NCBI RefSeq assembly: GCF_000147815.2
Contig: NC_015957.1
Span: 806,001-870,000 of the forward strand
DNA: 64,000 nucleotides
Source of the DNA: Streptomyces violaceusniger Tu 4113
GTDB taxonomy: Bacteria > Actinomycetota > Actinomycetes > Streptomycetales > Streptomycetaceae
Direction: 5' to 3'
How positions within the stretch are numbered: position 1 is the first letter of the stretch; each line of letters opens with the position of its first letter. The notes below the pieces were generated by a model, which saw only the letters and a list, made by a program, of their open reading frames with translations, made no database searches and was not told where the DNA came from. Below are positions 16,058-25,450 of the stretch, piece by piece. The position numbers were made by a program, and so were the translations under genes.

Positions 16058-17800
16058 GTGCTCGACCACCTGATCAAGGGCGCCACCGTGGCGGACGGCA
16101 CCGGCGCGCCCTCCTACGTCGCCGACGTCGGCATCCGGGACGGCCGGATCGTGGCCATCGCCGAGCCCGGGACCGTCACCGAACCGGCGCGGTCCGCCGA
16201 GGACGCCACCGGGCTCGTCCTCGCGCCCGGGTTCGTCGACCCGCACACCCACTACGACGCCCAGCTTTTCTGGGATCCGTACGCCACCCCCTCCATGAAC
16301 CACGGCGTGACCACCGTCGCGGGCGGCAACTGCGGCTTCACCCTCGCCCCGCTCAACCCCGACCGGCCCGGCGACGCCGACTACACCCGGCGGATGATGA
16401 GCCGGGTCGAGGGCATGTCGCTGGTGGCGCTGGAGCAGGGCGCGCCCTGGAACTGGCACGGCTTCGGCGAGTACCTGGACGCGCTGGAGGGCCGGATCGC
16501 CGTCAATGCGGGCTTCATGGTGGGGCACTGCGCGCTGCGCCGCCATGCGATGGGCGAGGACGCGATCGGCGGACAGCCCACGCCCGCGCAACTGGAGGAG
16601 ATGCTGCGGCTCTTCCACGAGGCGATGGACGCGGGGGCGTGGGGGCTGTCCACCACCCAGTCCTCGACCCACTCGGACGGGGACGGACGGCCGGTCGCCT
16701 CCCGTCACGCGGGGCCCGAGGAACTCCTGGCGCTCTCCCGGGCCGTCGGCGACCACGAGGGGACGCAGATCGAGGCGATCGTGGCGGGCTGTCTCGACCA
16801 ATTCGCCGACGAGGAGATCGATCTGCTGGTGGAGATGAGCGCGGCCGCCGGCCGCCCGCTCAACTGGAACGTGCTGACCATCGACGCGGCCGTCCCCGAG
16901 CGGGTGCCGCGCCAGCTCCAGGCCGGCGAACGGGCCCGTAAGGCGGGCGGCAGGATCGTCGCGCTCACCATGCCGATCCTCACCCCCATGAACATGTCGC
17001 TCGGCACCTTCTGCGCGCTGAACCTCATCCCGGGCTGGGGCGACATCCTGGGGCTGCCGATCCCGGAGCGGATCGCGAAGCTCCGCGACCCGGACGTACG
17101 GGCGGAGATGCTGCGCCGCGCGAGCAGCCCCGAGGCCGGGGTCTTCCGCCGGCTCACCCACTTCGGGCGGTACGTCATCGGCGACACCTACAGCGCGGCC
17201 AACGCCGGGCTGACCGGCCGGGTCGTCCGCGACGTCGCCGCCGAGCGCGGCCAGGAGGACTTCGCCGCACTGGTGGAGATCTGCGCCGCCGACGAGATGC
17301 GCACGGTGCTGTGGCCCATGCCGACCGACAACGACCCGGCGAGCTGGGAGCTGCGCCGGCGGACCTGGGAGCACGAGGACGTCATGCTCGGCGGCTCGGA
17401 CGCGGGGGCCCATCTGGACCGGATGTGCGGCGCCCCGTACACCACCCGCTTCATCGGCGACTGTCTGCGCGGACGGAAGCTGGTCGGCCTGGAGCGGGCG
17501 GTACGGATGCTGACGGACGATCCGGCGCGGCTGCTCGGGCTGCGCGAACGCGGCCGGATCGCCGAGGGCTACCACGCCGACCTGGTCCTCTTCGCCCCCG
17601 AGCGGATCGACGCGGGCCAGGCGCGGCTGGTGCACGACCTGCCGGGCGACAGCCCTCGGCTGGACTCGCGGGCGATGGGGATCGTGAGCGTCCGGGTGGG
17701 CGGCACCGAGACCATCCGGGACGACGAGATCACCGGCGCGGTGCCGGGCAGGGTGCTGCGGTCGGGCCGGGACACGGAGACGGTGAGCACGAGGAGCTGA
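16058..17800 (+). CDS. N-acyl-D-amino-acid deacylase-like amidohydrolase
   Basis: 580 residues, D-aminoacylase branch of the amidohydrolase superfamily. Seen: N-terminal beta-sandwich strands (LIKGATVADGTG), the metal motif FVDPHTHYDAQ, GGNCGFTLAP with the conserved cysteine, MVGHCALRRHAMG, and GGSDAGAHLDRMCG late in the barrel. It hydrolyses an amide or cyclic amide; the physiological substrate in such catabolic clusters is usually unknown. The GTG start at 16058 follows GAAGGGA by 7 bases. Four bases separate it from the SDR downstream. Confidence 0.88.
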   Translation: MLDHLIKGATVADGTGAPSYVADVGIRDGRIVAIAEPGTVTEPARSAEDATGLVLAPGFVDPHTHYDAQLFWDPYATPSMNHGVTTVAGGNCGFTLAPLNPDRPGDADYTRRMMSRVEGMSLVALEQGAPWNWHGFGEYLDALEGRIAVNAGFMVGHCALRRHAMGEDAIGGQPTPAQLEEMLRLFHEAMDAGAWGLSTTQSSTHSDGDGRPVASRHAGPEELLALSRAVGDHEGTQIEAIVAGCLDQFADEEIDLLVEMSAAAGRPLNWNVLTIDAAVPERVPRQLQAGERARKAGGRIVALTMPILTPMNMSLGTFCALNLIPGWGDILGLPIPERIAKLRDPDVRAEMLRRASSPEAGVFRRLTHFGRYVIGDTYSAANAGLTGRVVRDVAAERGQEDFAALVEICAADEMRTVLWPMPTDNDPASWELRRRTWEHEDVMLGGSDAGAHLDRMCGAPYTTRFIGDCLRGRKLVGLERAVRMLTDDPARLLGLRERGRIAEGYHADLVLFAPERIDAGQARLVHDLPGDSPRLDSRAMGIVSVRVGGTETIRDDEITGAVPGRVLRSGRDTETVSTRS

Positions 17801-17804
17801 GCCG

Positions 17805-18548
17805 ATGGCACGCGCGGCCCTGATCACGGGCGCCTCACGCGGTATCGGCCTGGCGGTGGCGAGGGCGCTGACGGCGGACGGCGCCGCGGTGTGCCTCACG
17901 GCGCGGGACCCGAAGGAGCTGGCCGATGCCGTACGCGGCCTCGGCCCGTGCGCCATCGCCTGCCCGGGGGACGTGGCGGACCCGGCCCATCTGGAGGCGG
18001 CGGTGGCCCGCACCCTCGTGGAGTTCGGCCGCCTCGACATCCTGGTCAACAACGCCGCCACCAACGCCCCGCTCGGCCCGCTGATGACGGTGGACCCACT
18101 CGCCTGGCGCATGGCCTTCACGGTCAATGTGGAGGCCCCGCTGCGGCTGACCCAGGCGGCCTGGCGAGCCTGGATGCGCGACCACGGCGGCGCGGTCGTC
18201 AACATCTGCACCGAGGGCACCCACGGCGTCGGCCCGGGCGTCGGCGCCTACGGCACCGCCAAGACCGCCCTCCTCCGCCTCACCCGCCAGCTCGCCGCCG
18301 AACTGGCCCCGGCCGTCCGCGTCAACGCCGTCTCCCCGGGGCTGGTCCGCACCGAGATGGCCCGCTTCGTCTGGGAGCCCGGCGAGCGGGAGATCGCCGC
18401 GGCGCTCCCGCTGGCGCGGATCGGCGAACCGGAGGACGTGGCGCGCGCGGTCCGCTGGCTGGTCTCGGACGAGGCGTCCTGGATCACCGGCGCGGACCTG
18501 GTGGTCGACGGCGGACGCAGGGTCCGCGCGGGGCGGCCTCTCGGCTGA
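17805..18548 (+). CDS. Short-chain dehydrogenase/reductase
   Basis: 247-residue classical SDR: ITGASRGIG near the start, ILVNNAATNAP, and Y-G-T-A-K for the Tyr/Lys pair. Where most SDRs have N-[IV]-S-S, this one reads NICTEG, so the catalytic serine appears replaced by threonine or displaced; activity may differ from the typical oxidoreductase. C-terminal WITGADLVVDGG is standard. It is the last gene of the operon starting at 14730, probably translationally linked to the amidohydrolase, with AGGAG about 10 bases before the ATG. Confidence 0.88.
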   Translation: MARAALITGASRGIGLAVARALTADGAAVCLTARDPKELADAVRGLGPCAIACPGDVADPAHLEAAVARTLVEFGRLDILVNNAATNAPLGPLMTVDPLAWRMAFTVNVEAPLRLTQAAWRAWMRDHGGAVVNICTEGTHGVGPGVGAYGTAKTALLRLTRQLAAELAPAVRVNAVSPGLVRTEMARFVWEPGEREIAAALPLARIGEPEDVARAVRWLVSDEASWITGADLVVDGGRRVRAGRPLG

Positions 18549-18616
18549 CGGGGCGGGGCCCGCTTTCCTCTTCCTGGACCTGGACCGGGGAGCGGCCCCT
18601 GTTCCTGGACCGGGTG

Positions 18617-19267
18617 TCAGTCGTTCGCCGGTGGCGTCAGTCCGTGGCGGTGGAGGAAGGCGTCCACGAGCCGGTCGGTGAAGTCCTGGCCGATAGGTTC
18701 GTCGGTCACCAGCACCCGGTAGTAGAGGGGGCCCATGAGCTGGTCGGTCTCGGCGGTCAGGTCCAGGCCGGGCGGCAACTCCCCGCGCTCCATGGCCCGT
18801 TCCAGCGGGAGGCAGTCGCGGCGGCGCTGGTCGTCGAGGTACCGGGACCGGAAGTCCCGGGCGAACCCCGGATCGTGCTGCGCCTGGGCGACCAGGGCCT
18901 TGAAGACGGCGCCGGCGTCGGACGCGCTGAGGAACCCGGCCAGGTCGCACAGATAGCTGCGCAGGTCCAGGGCGAGATCACCGCGGTCGCGCACGGGCAG
19001 GTCCTCGGCCACATCCTGGAGGAAGGCGTCCATGAGGATGTCGGTCTTGGCGCTCCACCAGCGGTAGATCGTCTGCTTGGCGACCCCGGCCCGGGTGGCG
19101 ATGCCCTCCATGGTGACGCCCGCGAAACCCTTCTCGGCCAGCAGATCGTCCGCCGCGTTCAGCACCGCCAGCCGGGCCTGTTCGCTGCGCCCGTGCCGGT
19201 TGCCGTGGTGGCGTGGTGCCGGTCGGTCGGTGCCGCTCGTCCCGGCGGTCTGTGTCGCGCGTGCCAT
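18617..19267 (-). CDS. TetR-family regulator
   Basis: 216 residues. After a Thr/His/Arg-rich tail of about 30 residues comes the TetR helix-turn-helix (LAVLNAADDLLAEKGFAGVTMEGIA..GVAKQTIYRWW), then a C-terminal ligand domain of the TetR_C_11-like type (LRSYLCDLAGFL ... GPLYYRVLV). The ATG at 19267 has GGGGAGG upstream; an earlier start is in frame but unsupported. It is divergent from an O-methyltransferase gene and an 18-base palindrome between them is its likely operator. Confidence 0.9.
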   Translation of the reverse strand: MARATQTAGTSGTDRPAPRHHGNRHGRSEQARLAVLNAADDLLAEKGFAGVTMEGIATRAGVAKQTIYRWWSAKTDILMDAFLQDVAEDLPVRDRGDLALDLRSYLCDLAGFLSASDAGAVFKALVAQAQHDPGFARDFRSRYLDDQRRRDCLPLERAMERGELPPGLDLTAETDQLMGPLYYRVLVTDEPIGQDFTDRLVDAFLHRHGLTPPAND

Positions 19268-19318
19268 CTCGCCTCCCCGAGATCTCAGGATAACCACCCT
19301 CCCTCGCTCCACCTCTTC

Positions 19319-19347
19319 TAGACAAGACGCAACGTCGCGTCTACTCT
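19319..19347 (+). promoter_or_regulatory. Promoter with TetR operator filling the spacer
   Basis: TAGACA (19319-19324) and TACTCT (19342-19347) are spaced 17 bases; the spacer is occupied by the 18-base near-palindrome AGACGCAACGTCGCGTCT (19325-19342, 16 of 18 symmetric). The ATG at 19355 begins 7 bases after the -10, suggesting a leaderless message. Confidence 0.65.
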
Positions 19348-19354
19348 AAAACTC

Positions 19355-20014
19355 ATGACAGTCACTCACACGCTTGCCGACCCCCGGGTCGAGACCGCCA
19401 TCAGCCGGATGTTCGCGCTGGCCGAGCAGGACGAGACCGCCCAAGGGCAACTGCCGTCCGGCGCACAGGAATCGATGGCCCCGCAGGAGCTCGCCGACGC
19501 CGCGGCCGGGATCTACATGCCGATCTCCGCCGAGGGCGGGAAGCTGCTCTACAACCTGGTCCGCGCCATCCGCCCGGCCACGGTGGTCGAATTCGGCATG
19601 TCCTTCGGGATCTCCACGCTCCATCTGGCCGCCGCCGTGCGGGACAACGGCACCGGGCGCGTCATCACCACGGAGATGAGCAAGGACAAGATCGCCGCGG
19701 CCCGCCGCACCTTCGCCGAGACCGGGCTGGACGACGTGATCACCGTGCTGGAAGGGGACGCCCGGGAGACGCTCGCCGACATCGAGGGCCCCCTGGAGCT
19801 GGTCCTGCTCGACGGCTGGAAGGACCTGTGCCTGCCCGTGCTGCGGATGCTCGAACCGCGTCTGCGACCCGGCGCCCTCGTCGTGGCCGACGACGTCGAC
19901 CAGGGCGAGGGCCTCCTGCGGTCGTATCTCGGCTACGTACGCGACCCGGCGAACGGCTACCAGAACGTCACCTTCCCCATCGAGGACGGCATGGAGATGA
20001 GCTGCCGCCTCTGA
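19355..20014 (+). CDS. SAM-dependent O-methyltransferase (CCoAOMT-like)
   Basis: 219 residues of the class I methyltransferase fold: [19 protein letters not shown] is the SAM loop, [15 protein letters not shown] follows with the acidic residue after strand 2, and [23 protein letters not shown] carry the metal-type aspartates of the caffeoyl-CoA O-methyltransferase group. It would methylate a catechol-like hydroxyl, substrate unknown. Regulation by the divergent TetR through the operator in its promoter is likely. Confidence 0.88.
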   Translation: MTVTHTLADPRVETAISRMFALAEQDETAQGQLPSGAQESMAPQELADAAAGIYMPISAEGGKLLYNLVRAIRPATVVEFGMSFGISTLHLAAAVRDNGTGRVITTEMSKDKIAAARRTFAETGLDDVITVLEGDARETLADIEGPLELVLLDGWKDLCLPVLRMLEPRLRPGALVVADDVDQGEGLLRSYLGYVRDPANGYQNVTFPIEDGMEMSCRL

Positions 20015-20030
20015 CCCGGGGGACCGGGCC

Positions 20031-20058
20031 GTCGGCCGGTGGGCGATCACCGGCCGAC
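20031..20058 (+). terminator. Hairpin after the methyltransferase
   Basis: Perfect 11-bp stem GTCGGCCGGTG / CACCGGCCGAC with a 6-base loop. A second perfect 10-bp hairpin follows at 20071-20092 (CGGCGGCCCG / CGGGCCGCCG). Confidence 0.8.
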
Positions 20059-20144
20059 CCCGAAGACCGCCGGCGGCCCGCTCGGGCCGCCGTCACGATC
20101 CGTCCGCGGCAGACCGTCGCGAACCTCTCCGAAAAAGCATTGAC

Positions 20145-20480
20145 ATGCAGGTATTCATCACCGGAGCGACCGGGTGGATCGGCTCGGCCGTGGTCGACCA
20201 CATGCTCGACGCCGGGCACCAGGTCACCGGCCTCGCCCGCTAGGACACCTCCGCCGCCGCGCTCGAGGCCAGGGCGCCCGGGTGCTCCGCGGCGACCTCG
20301 ACGACCTCGACGGCACCCGCTCCGGCGCCGACGCCGCCGATGCCGTCGTCCACCTCGCCAACAAGCACGACTTCGCCAACCCGGCGGTGAACAACCGGGC
20401 CGAGCGGCGGCGGACGGCGTGGCCGCCGGGTGCCCCGACGGCTCCGGCGGCCGGGAAGGCGTCCGTCAGTGCCTGCCGAA
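20145..20480 (+). pseudogene. Broken NAD(P)-binding epimerase/NmrA-type gene
   Basis: From ATG 20145 the frame reads a Rossmann start, [19 protein letters not shown], then meets TAG at 20241-20243 after 32 codons. Past the stop, homology continues (DTSAAALEA), then moves to another frame (RVLRGDLDDLDGTRSGADAADAVVHLANKHDFANPAVNN), showing a frameshift near 20270. The sequence then dissolves before the 3' end of the convergent PHP gene at 20485, so at least half the gene is missing. It is a remnant of an extended-SDR gene and cannot make an active enzyme. Confidence 0.8.
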
Positions 20481-20484
20481 GCCG

Positions 20485-22005
20485 TCAGTGCTCGCCGAGC
20501 CAGATCGGGTTCGTCATCGCCGCCATCGGTCCCGGTATCCCCGACGCCCCGCCGTCCGCCGGGGCGTGGCGCACCTCGGCGCGCACATAGGCCGCGTAGG
20601 ACGCCGTCGTACGCCATTCGGCCGTGAGCGTCCCGGAGTCGGGGACCGCCGTGCCGTAGAGCTGGCCCTGGTCGGTGATGAACCGCACCGAGCAGCCCGG
20701 GCCCACGCCGGAGACCTTCAGCCGGACCGTCACCTCCTCCGCGCCGCCGACCTTCAGGCGCTCTCCGATACCGGCGTGCTTACCGCGCCCGCCGACCGCC
20801 TCGAAGGTGAGGTCGATCTTCGAGGACTCGGCGATCCAGCTTCGGCCGGCCCGGATGCCCTGCTGGAGGGCGGTGCGGGACAGGTCGTCGGCGAGCACCA
20901 CCGTCTGCGGCAGGCCCACGACCTGGGGCTCGCGGTGGGCGTCGCTGTGGCCGACGGCGGGCAGCCAGCGGCCCTCGCCCCGGGAGGCGGCGACCAGGGT
21001 GTTGTCCCACTCGGAGATGGTGACCTCGTCATCCGGGGTGAAGTCCGCGTTCCACACCTCGACCGCGTCGGCGTCGTTGAAGCCGAACTTCCAGTTGCAG
21101 CCGACACAGGTGCCGTGCGGATGGGCCGGGATCACCAGGCCGCCGGCCTGCCGGACCTTGCGGGCGAACTGGCCGAAGCGGTTGTCCCGGGCGCGGTAGC
21201 GCCAGTCGATGAAGGTGCCGGGGTCGGTGCCGAGGGCGACCACATGACCGTTACGCGTGGTGATCTCCTCACCGGTGAGGATCAGCAGGTCATCGCCCCA
21301 CAGGCCCTCGAACGCGGCATGCGCCGACGTGGTGTTGTGCTCGGTGGTGGTGATGAAGTCCAGCCCCGCGGCACGGGCGGCGGCGACGAGCTCGGCCGGG
21401 GTGCGCTTGCCGTCGGAGTACACGGTGTGCAGATGCGAGTCGCCCCGGTACCAGGCGCGGCCCCGGCCCTTCGCCCGCTGCGGCGGATAGACCGGCTTGC
21501 GGGGGGTGCCGGGCGCGCCGTACCGCAGCGTGACGGTGACCGTGTAGTCCAGGCCCTGGGGGGCGACCGTGTACGGCCCCAGCACGACATGCCAGGTGCC
21601 CGCCTTCACCGGCCCCGCCAGATAGCCGGGCGTCGCCTCCTCGGCGCTGATGGCGAACTCCGTACGGGCCCCGCCGGACCAGCCGCGGAAGCCGCGCCCG
21701 CCCAGCTCCGTGCCGCGCTCGTCGAAGATGCCGATATCGCAGGCGTTCCCTTGCGTGCCGGCCGGGACGGTCGGCTTGTCGTAGCTGTACGACACGGCGA
21801 TCTCGCGCACCCCGCGCGGCACCTCGACGGGCACATAGACGAAGTCCGGCGCGCCGGTGGGCAGATGGCCGCTGAGGGTCTTCGTCTGCTCATGGCCGTC
21901 GGCCGGGCCGGCCGCTTCGGCCTGGGTGAAGGTCATGGGATCGAGTGTCAGCACACCCGCCGCGCCCGCAAGCGCGGAGAGCCTGAGTACATCGCGTCGC
22001 TGCAT
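20485..22005 (-). CDS. Tat-exported CehA/McbA-type PHP metallohydrolase
   Basis: 506 residues. The start MQRRDVLRLSALAGAAG is a twin-arginine signal (RRDVLRL) with a hydrophobic core, so export folded through Tat is likely. A beta-rich domain (about 40-190) precedes a PHP domain: GDSHLHTVYSDGKRTPAEL carries the first H-x-H-x(n)-D set, ITTTEHNTTSAH and EEITTRNGHVVALG the next, and HPHG and GHSDAH later ligands. PHP proteins hydrolyse phosphoesters with a trinuclear metal site; CehA relatives cleave carbamates, so the bond type is open. The ATG at 22005 has GGGGG 6 bases upstream; the frame is open 71 codons higher without support. Confidence 0.88.
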   Translation of the reverse strand: MQRRDVLRLSALAGAAGVLTLDPMTFTQAEAAGPADGHEQTKTLSGHLPTGAPDFVYVPVEVPRGVREIAVSYSYDKPTVPAGTQGNACDIGIFDERGTELGGRGFRGWSGGARTEFAISAEEATPGYLAGPVKAGTWHVVLGPYTVAPQGLDYTVTVTLRYGAPGTPRKPVYPPQRAKGRGRAWYRGDSHLHTVYSDGKRTPAELVAAARAAGLDFITTTEHNTTSAHAAFEGLWGDDLLILTGEEITTRNGHVVALGTDPGTFIDWRYRARDNRFGQFARKVRQAGGLVIPAHPHGTCVGCNWKFGFNDADAVEVWNADFTPDDEVTISEWDNTLVAASRGEGRWLPAVGHSDAHREPQVVGLPQTVVLADDLSRTALQQGIRAGRSWIAESSKIDLTFEAVGGRGKHAGIGERLKVGGAEEVTVRLKVSGVGPGCSVRFITDQGQLYGTAVPDSGTLTAEWRTTASYAAYVRAEVRHAPADGGASGIPGPMAAMTNPIWLGEH

Positions 22006-22329
22006 GAGGGACCCCCAGAGTCGAGAGTGCCGTCCGACACCCTCGTGACACCGTTGTACGCGTGGGTGACACGCGCGGAAAGCCCTGTGGATAACTCCAT
22101 GGCGACGAGGGAACGTACATCCCCCCGCGCCGCCTCCGTCCCTCTCGCGCGACGGTCCGCACCGCGCCAAGTCCCGTCCGGGCCAAGGCCGTCGGCACCC
22201 GCCGCGTGTAGCCCGCACGTTTCACGGTGTCCTATTCCCGCCCATGGCCCGCGGCAGCCGTGATCAGACCCACAAAACCGCAGGCCCGGCCCGTCTGGCG
22301 GTGTCACACACCGCTCGTATGCTCGGAGG
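22006..22329. other. Divergent intergenic region (324 bp)
   Basis: Contains the promoters of the PHP gene and fbiC. Upstream of fbiC, TATGCT (22318-22323) ends 6 bases before the ATG at 22330, with a weak CTGGCG -35 at 22295-22300; this fits a leaderless message, although GGAGG also directly abuts the ATG. A single TGTGGATAA at 22086-22094 is noted and set aside. No gene seen. Confidence 0.5.
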
Positions 22330-24942
22330 ATGACCACGAGCGCGCAGGGAAACGAACCGGCTGCCCCGACTGGCTCCGCCGCCCCCACAGCCAACGCGAT
22401 GCGCCGTGCGCTCAAGCGCGCCCGCGACGGCGTGGCGCTGGACACCGCCGAGGCGGCGGTGCTGCTCCAGGCGCGTGGAGATGACCTGAAGGATCTGATG
22501 GCCTCCGCCGCCCGGGTCCGCGACGCGGGCCTGGAGGCGGCCGGCCGCCCCGGGGTCATCACCTACTCGCGCAGCGTCTTCATCCCGCTCACCCGGCTGT
22601 GCCGGGACAAGTGTCACTACTGCACCTTCGCGACCGTGCCCGGCAAGCTGCGCCGCGCGGGCCACGGGATGTTCATGTCGCCCGACGAGGTCCTCGCCAT
22701 CGCCCGCCGGGGCGCCGAAATGGGCTGCAAGGAAGCGCTGATCACGCTCGGCGACCGCCCTGAGGACCGCTGGCCCGAGGCGCGCGCATGGCTGGAGGCC
22801 GAGGGGTACGACGACACCATCGCGTACGTACGGGCCATGGCGATCCGCATCCTGGAGGAGACCGGCCTCCTGCCCCACCTCAACCCCGGCGCGATGACCT
22901 GGACCGACTTCCAGCGGCTCAAGCCGGTCGCCCCCTCCATGGGCATGATGCTGGAGACCACCGCCGAGCGGCTGTGGAGCGAGCCCGGCGGCCCCCACTA
23001 CGGCTCGCCCGACAAGGAGCCGGCGGTAAGGCTGCGCGTTCTGGAGGACGCCGGGCGCAGCTCCGTCCCGTTCACCAGCGGGCTGCTGATCGGGATCGGC
23101 GAGACGCAGGCGGAGCGGGCGGAGTCGCTGTTCGCGCTGCGCCGCGTCTCCCGCTCGTACCACGGCATCCAGGAAGTCATCATCCAGAACTTCCGCGCCA
23201 AACCGGACACCGCGATGCGGGGGATGCCGGACGCGGAGCTGGACGACCTGGTGGCCACCGTCGCCGTGGCCCGCCACATCCTGGGCCCGTCCGCCTGCAT
23301 CCAGGCCCCGCCCAACCTGGTCGACGCGGAGTACGAGCAGCTCATCGGCGCCGGTATCGACGACTGGGGCGGCGTCTCCCCGCTCACCCCGGACCATGTC
23401 AACCCCGAGCGCCCCTGGCCCCAGGTGGACGAGCTGGCCGAGCGCTCCGCCGCCGCCGGCTTCAGCCTGCGCGAACGGCTCGCGGTCTACCCCGAGTACA
23501 TCCAGCGCGGCGAGCCCTGGCTGGACCCCCGGCTGCTGCCGCATGTGACCGCCCTCGCCGACCCCGGGACCGGCCTGGCCCGCGAGGACGCGACCCTCAC
23601 CGGGTTGCCCTGGCAGGAGCCGGAGGAGGCGTTCAGCGCCTCCGGCCGCACCGATCTGCACCACACCATCGACACCGAGGGCCGCACCGGTGACCGCCGT
23701 AAGGACTTCGACGAGGTCTACGGCGACTGGGAGGCGCTGCGCGAGGCCGCGGCCCCCGGGATGGTCCCCTCCCGCGTCGACGGCGACATCAAGGCCGCGC
23801 TGGCCCAGGCCGCCGACGACCCGACCAAGCTGACCGACTCCGAGGCGCTGGCCCTGTTCCACGCCGACGGCCCGGCGCTCGACGCCCTGTGCCGCATCGC
23901 CGACGATCTGCGCCGGGCGGCGGTCGGCGACGACGTCACCTACATCGTCACCCGGAACATCAACTTCACCAATGTCTGCTACACCGGCTGCCGCTTCTGC
24001 GCCTTCGCCCAGCGCCGTACGGACGCCGACGCCTACACCCTCTCCCTGGACCAGGTCGCCGACCGCGCCCAGCAGGCGTGGGACGTGGGCGCGGTGGAGG
24101 TCTGCATGCAGGGCGGCATCCACCCCGATCTGCCCGGCACCGCGTACTTCGACATCGCCCGCGCCGTCAAGGAGCGCGTGCCCGGGATGCATGTCCACGC
24201 CTTCTCCCCGATGGAGGTCGTCAACGGCGCGACCCGCACCGGGATGTCCATCCGCGAATGGCTGGAGGCGGCGCGCGAGGCGGGCCTGGACACCATCCCC
24301 GGCACGGCGGCCGAGATCCTGGACGACGAGGTGCGCTGGGTCCTCACCAAGGGCAAGCTGCCGACGGCCACCTGGGTCGAGGTCGTCAAGACGGCGCATG
24401 AGCTGGGGGTGCGGTCCTCGTCCACGATGATGTACGGCCATGTGGACCAGCCCCGCCACTGGCTGGCCCATCTGCGGCTGCTCGCCGAGATCCAGCAGGA
24501 GACGGGCGGCTTCACCGAATTCGTCACCCTCCCCTTCATCCACACCAACGCCCCCGTCTACCTCGCCGGTATCGCCCGCCCCGGCCCCACCAACCGCGAC
24601 AACCGCGCCGTCACGGCCATGGCGCGGATCCTGCTCCATCCCCATATCCCCAACATCCAGACGAGCTGGGTGAAGCTGGGCGCGGATGGTGCCGCCGAGA
24701 TGCTCCGCTCCGGCGCCAACGACCTGGGCGGCACCCTGATGGAGGAGACCATCTCCCGTATGGCGGGCTCCTCCTACGGCTCCTACCGCTCCATCCAGGA
24801 CCTGGTCGCCATCGCCGAGCTGACCGGACGCCCGGCCCGCCCGCGCACCACCACCTACGGCCCCGTCCCCGAGGACCGCCAGGCCGCGGCCCTCGCCTCG
24901 GACGGCCATCTGCCGGAGCTGCTCCCGGTGCTGGCGGACTGA
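22330..24942 (+). CDS. fbiC: FbiC, FO synthase (CofG-CofH fusion) of F420 biosynthesis
   Basis: 870 residues with two radical-SAM domains. The N-terminal CofG half has C91-x3-C95-x2-C98 (CRDKCHYC); the C-terminal CofH half has C550-x3-C554-x2-C557 (CYTGCRFC), each binding a 4Fe-4S cluster. Together they build the deazaflavin FO from tyrosine and the ribityl-diaminouracil intermediate, the chromophore of coenzyme F420. Further marks: [52 protein letters not shown]. The fused architecture is the actinobacterial form. It is a single-gene unit flanked by a divergent PHP gene; F420 made here could serve LLM-type oxidoreductases such as those at 12.7 and 14.7 kb, which is inference. Confidence 0.97.
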   Translation: MTTSAQGNEPAAPTGSAAPTANAMRRALKRARDGVALDTAEAAVLLQARGDDLKDLMASAARVRDAGLEAAGRPGVITYSRSVFIPLTRLCRDKCHYCTFATVPGKLRRAGHGMFMSPDEVLAIARRGAEMGCKEALITLGDRPEDRWPEARAWLEAEGYDDTIAYVRAMAIRILEETGLLPHLNPGAMTWTDFQRLKPVAPSMGMMLETTAERLWSEPGGPHYGSPDKEPAVRLRVLEDAGRSSVPFTSGLLIGIGETQAERAESLFALRRVSRSYHGIQEVIIQNFRAKPDTAMRGMPDAELDDLVATVAVARHILGPSACIQAPPNLVDAEYEQLIGAGIDDWGGVSPLTPDHVNPERPWPQVDELAERSAAAGFSLRERLAVYPEYIQRGEPWLDPRLLPHVTALADPGTGLAREDATLTGLPWQEPEEAFSASGRTDLHHTIDTEGRTGDRRKDFDEVYGDWEALREAAAPGMVPSRVDGDIKAALAQAADDPTKLTDSEALALFHADGPALDALCRIADDLRRAAVGDDVTYIVTRNINFTNVCYTGCRFCAFAQRRTDADAYTLSLDQVADRAQQAWDVGAVEVCMQGGIHPDLPGTAYFDIARAVKERVPGMHVHAFSPMEVVNGATRTGMSIREWLEAAREAGLDTIPGTAAEILDDEVRWVLTKGKLPTATWVEVVKTAHELGVRSSSTMMYGHVDQPRHWLAHLRLLAEIQQETGGFTEFVTLPFIHTNAPVYLAGIARPGPTNRDNRAVTAMARILLHPHIPNIQTSWVKLGADGAAEMLRSGANDLGGTLMEETISRMAGSSYGSYRSIQDLVAIAELTGRPARPRTTTYGPVPEDRQAAALASDGHLPELLPVLAD

Positions 24943-24960
24943 GCCCGGCTCACGGTCGGA

Positions 24961-24997
24961 CCGAGCCCGGCTCAGGGCTGGACCGAGTCCGGCTCGG
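24961..24997 (+). terminator. Weak hairpin / direct repeats after fbiC
   Basis: CCGAGCC (24961-24967) pairs with GGCTCGG (24991-24997). The 24943-25005 stretch consists of three imperfect copies of GACCGAGCCCGGCTCA. Terminator role is a guess. Confidence 0.4.
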
Positions 24998-25054
24998 GGT
25001 TCGGGGGCGCGCCGCGCGGATACGCTGCCATGGGAAGCGGGGGAAGGGGCACCC

Positions 25055-25291
25055 ATGGCAGCGCAGCGTCCGACGATTCGGGAGCTGATCCGGCAGCGGC
25101 GCCGGTTCGTGGGGCGACGGCAGGAGCTGGCCGCGTTCCGGGAGAACTTCGCGGTGCCGCCCGAGGACGCCGCGCACCACTTCCTGTTCCATGTGCGCGG
25201 CGACGCCGGGGTGGGCAAGACGACGCTGCTGCGGCAGTTGGAGAACACCGCGCGGGAACACCGGGCGCTCACCGCCTCCGTGGACGAGTCG
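25055..25291 (+). pseudogene. 5' part of a P-loop ATPase gene split by a TnpB element
   Basis: Starts with MAAQRPTIRELIRQRRRFVGRR and carries Walker A GDAGVGKTTLLRQ at about residues 49-61, then LTASVDES, where the mobile element interrupts it at codon 79. If bases 25292-26826 are removed the frame continues without any gap as VDES-VMAAISAQFAQQG, which is the expected next segment of this Streptomyces ATPase family. The 3' remains are annotated separately. An intact copy would be a STAND-like ATPase with TPRs. Confidence 0.85.
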
Positions 25292-25450
25292 TTGACTGCT
25301 CCCCTCCCTGAAGGGAGGGGAGCCCTTCCTTCAGGGCTGAGCGGGGATTCCTGGCTCAGGCTGCCTCCGGGAGCTGCGCTCCCGGTGGTCTTACGCCCTC
25401 GGCGCCAGCCGGGTCCAGACCTGCCCGGTGGAGCATCACGCGGGCGGAGT
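25292..25450 (-). ncRNA. Predicted omega RNA (TnpB guide RNA) at the right end
   Basis: In TnpB elements a guide RNA is made from the tnpB 3' end and the right-end hairpins, with the guide copied from the flanking host DNA. Here that layout would place the scaffold at roughly 25292-25450 on the minus strand and the guide just beyond, beginning GACTCGTCCACGGAG in the host ATPase gene. The 5' limit is approximate; predicted from family knowledge and the visible hairpins. Confidence 0.45.

Noticed and set aside
18617..19267. This TetR as master regulator of the CTGACG regulon
   Set aside because: Its own promoter region carries a different palindrome (AGACGC type), so it is more likely a local regulator.
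22086..22094. Perfect DnaA-box-like TGTGGATAA
   Set aside because: A single copy with no neighbouring boxes, no dnaA/dnaN and no AT-rich unwinding region, so not an origin.
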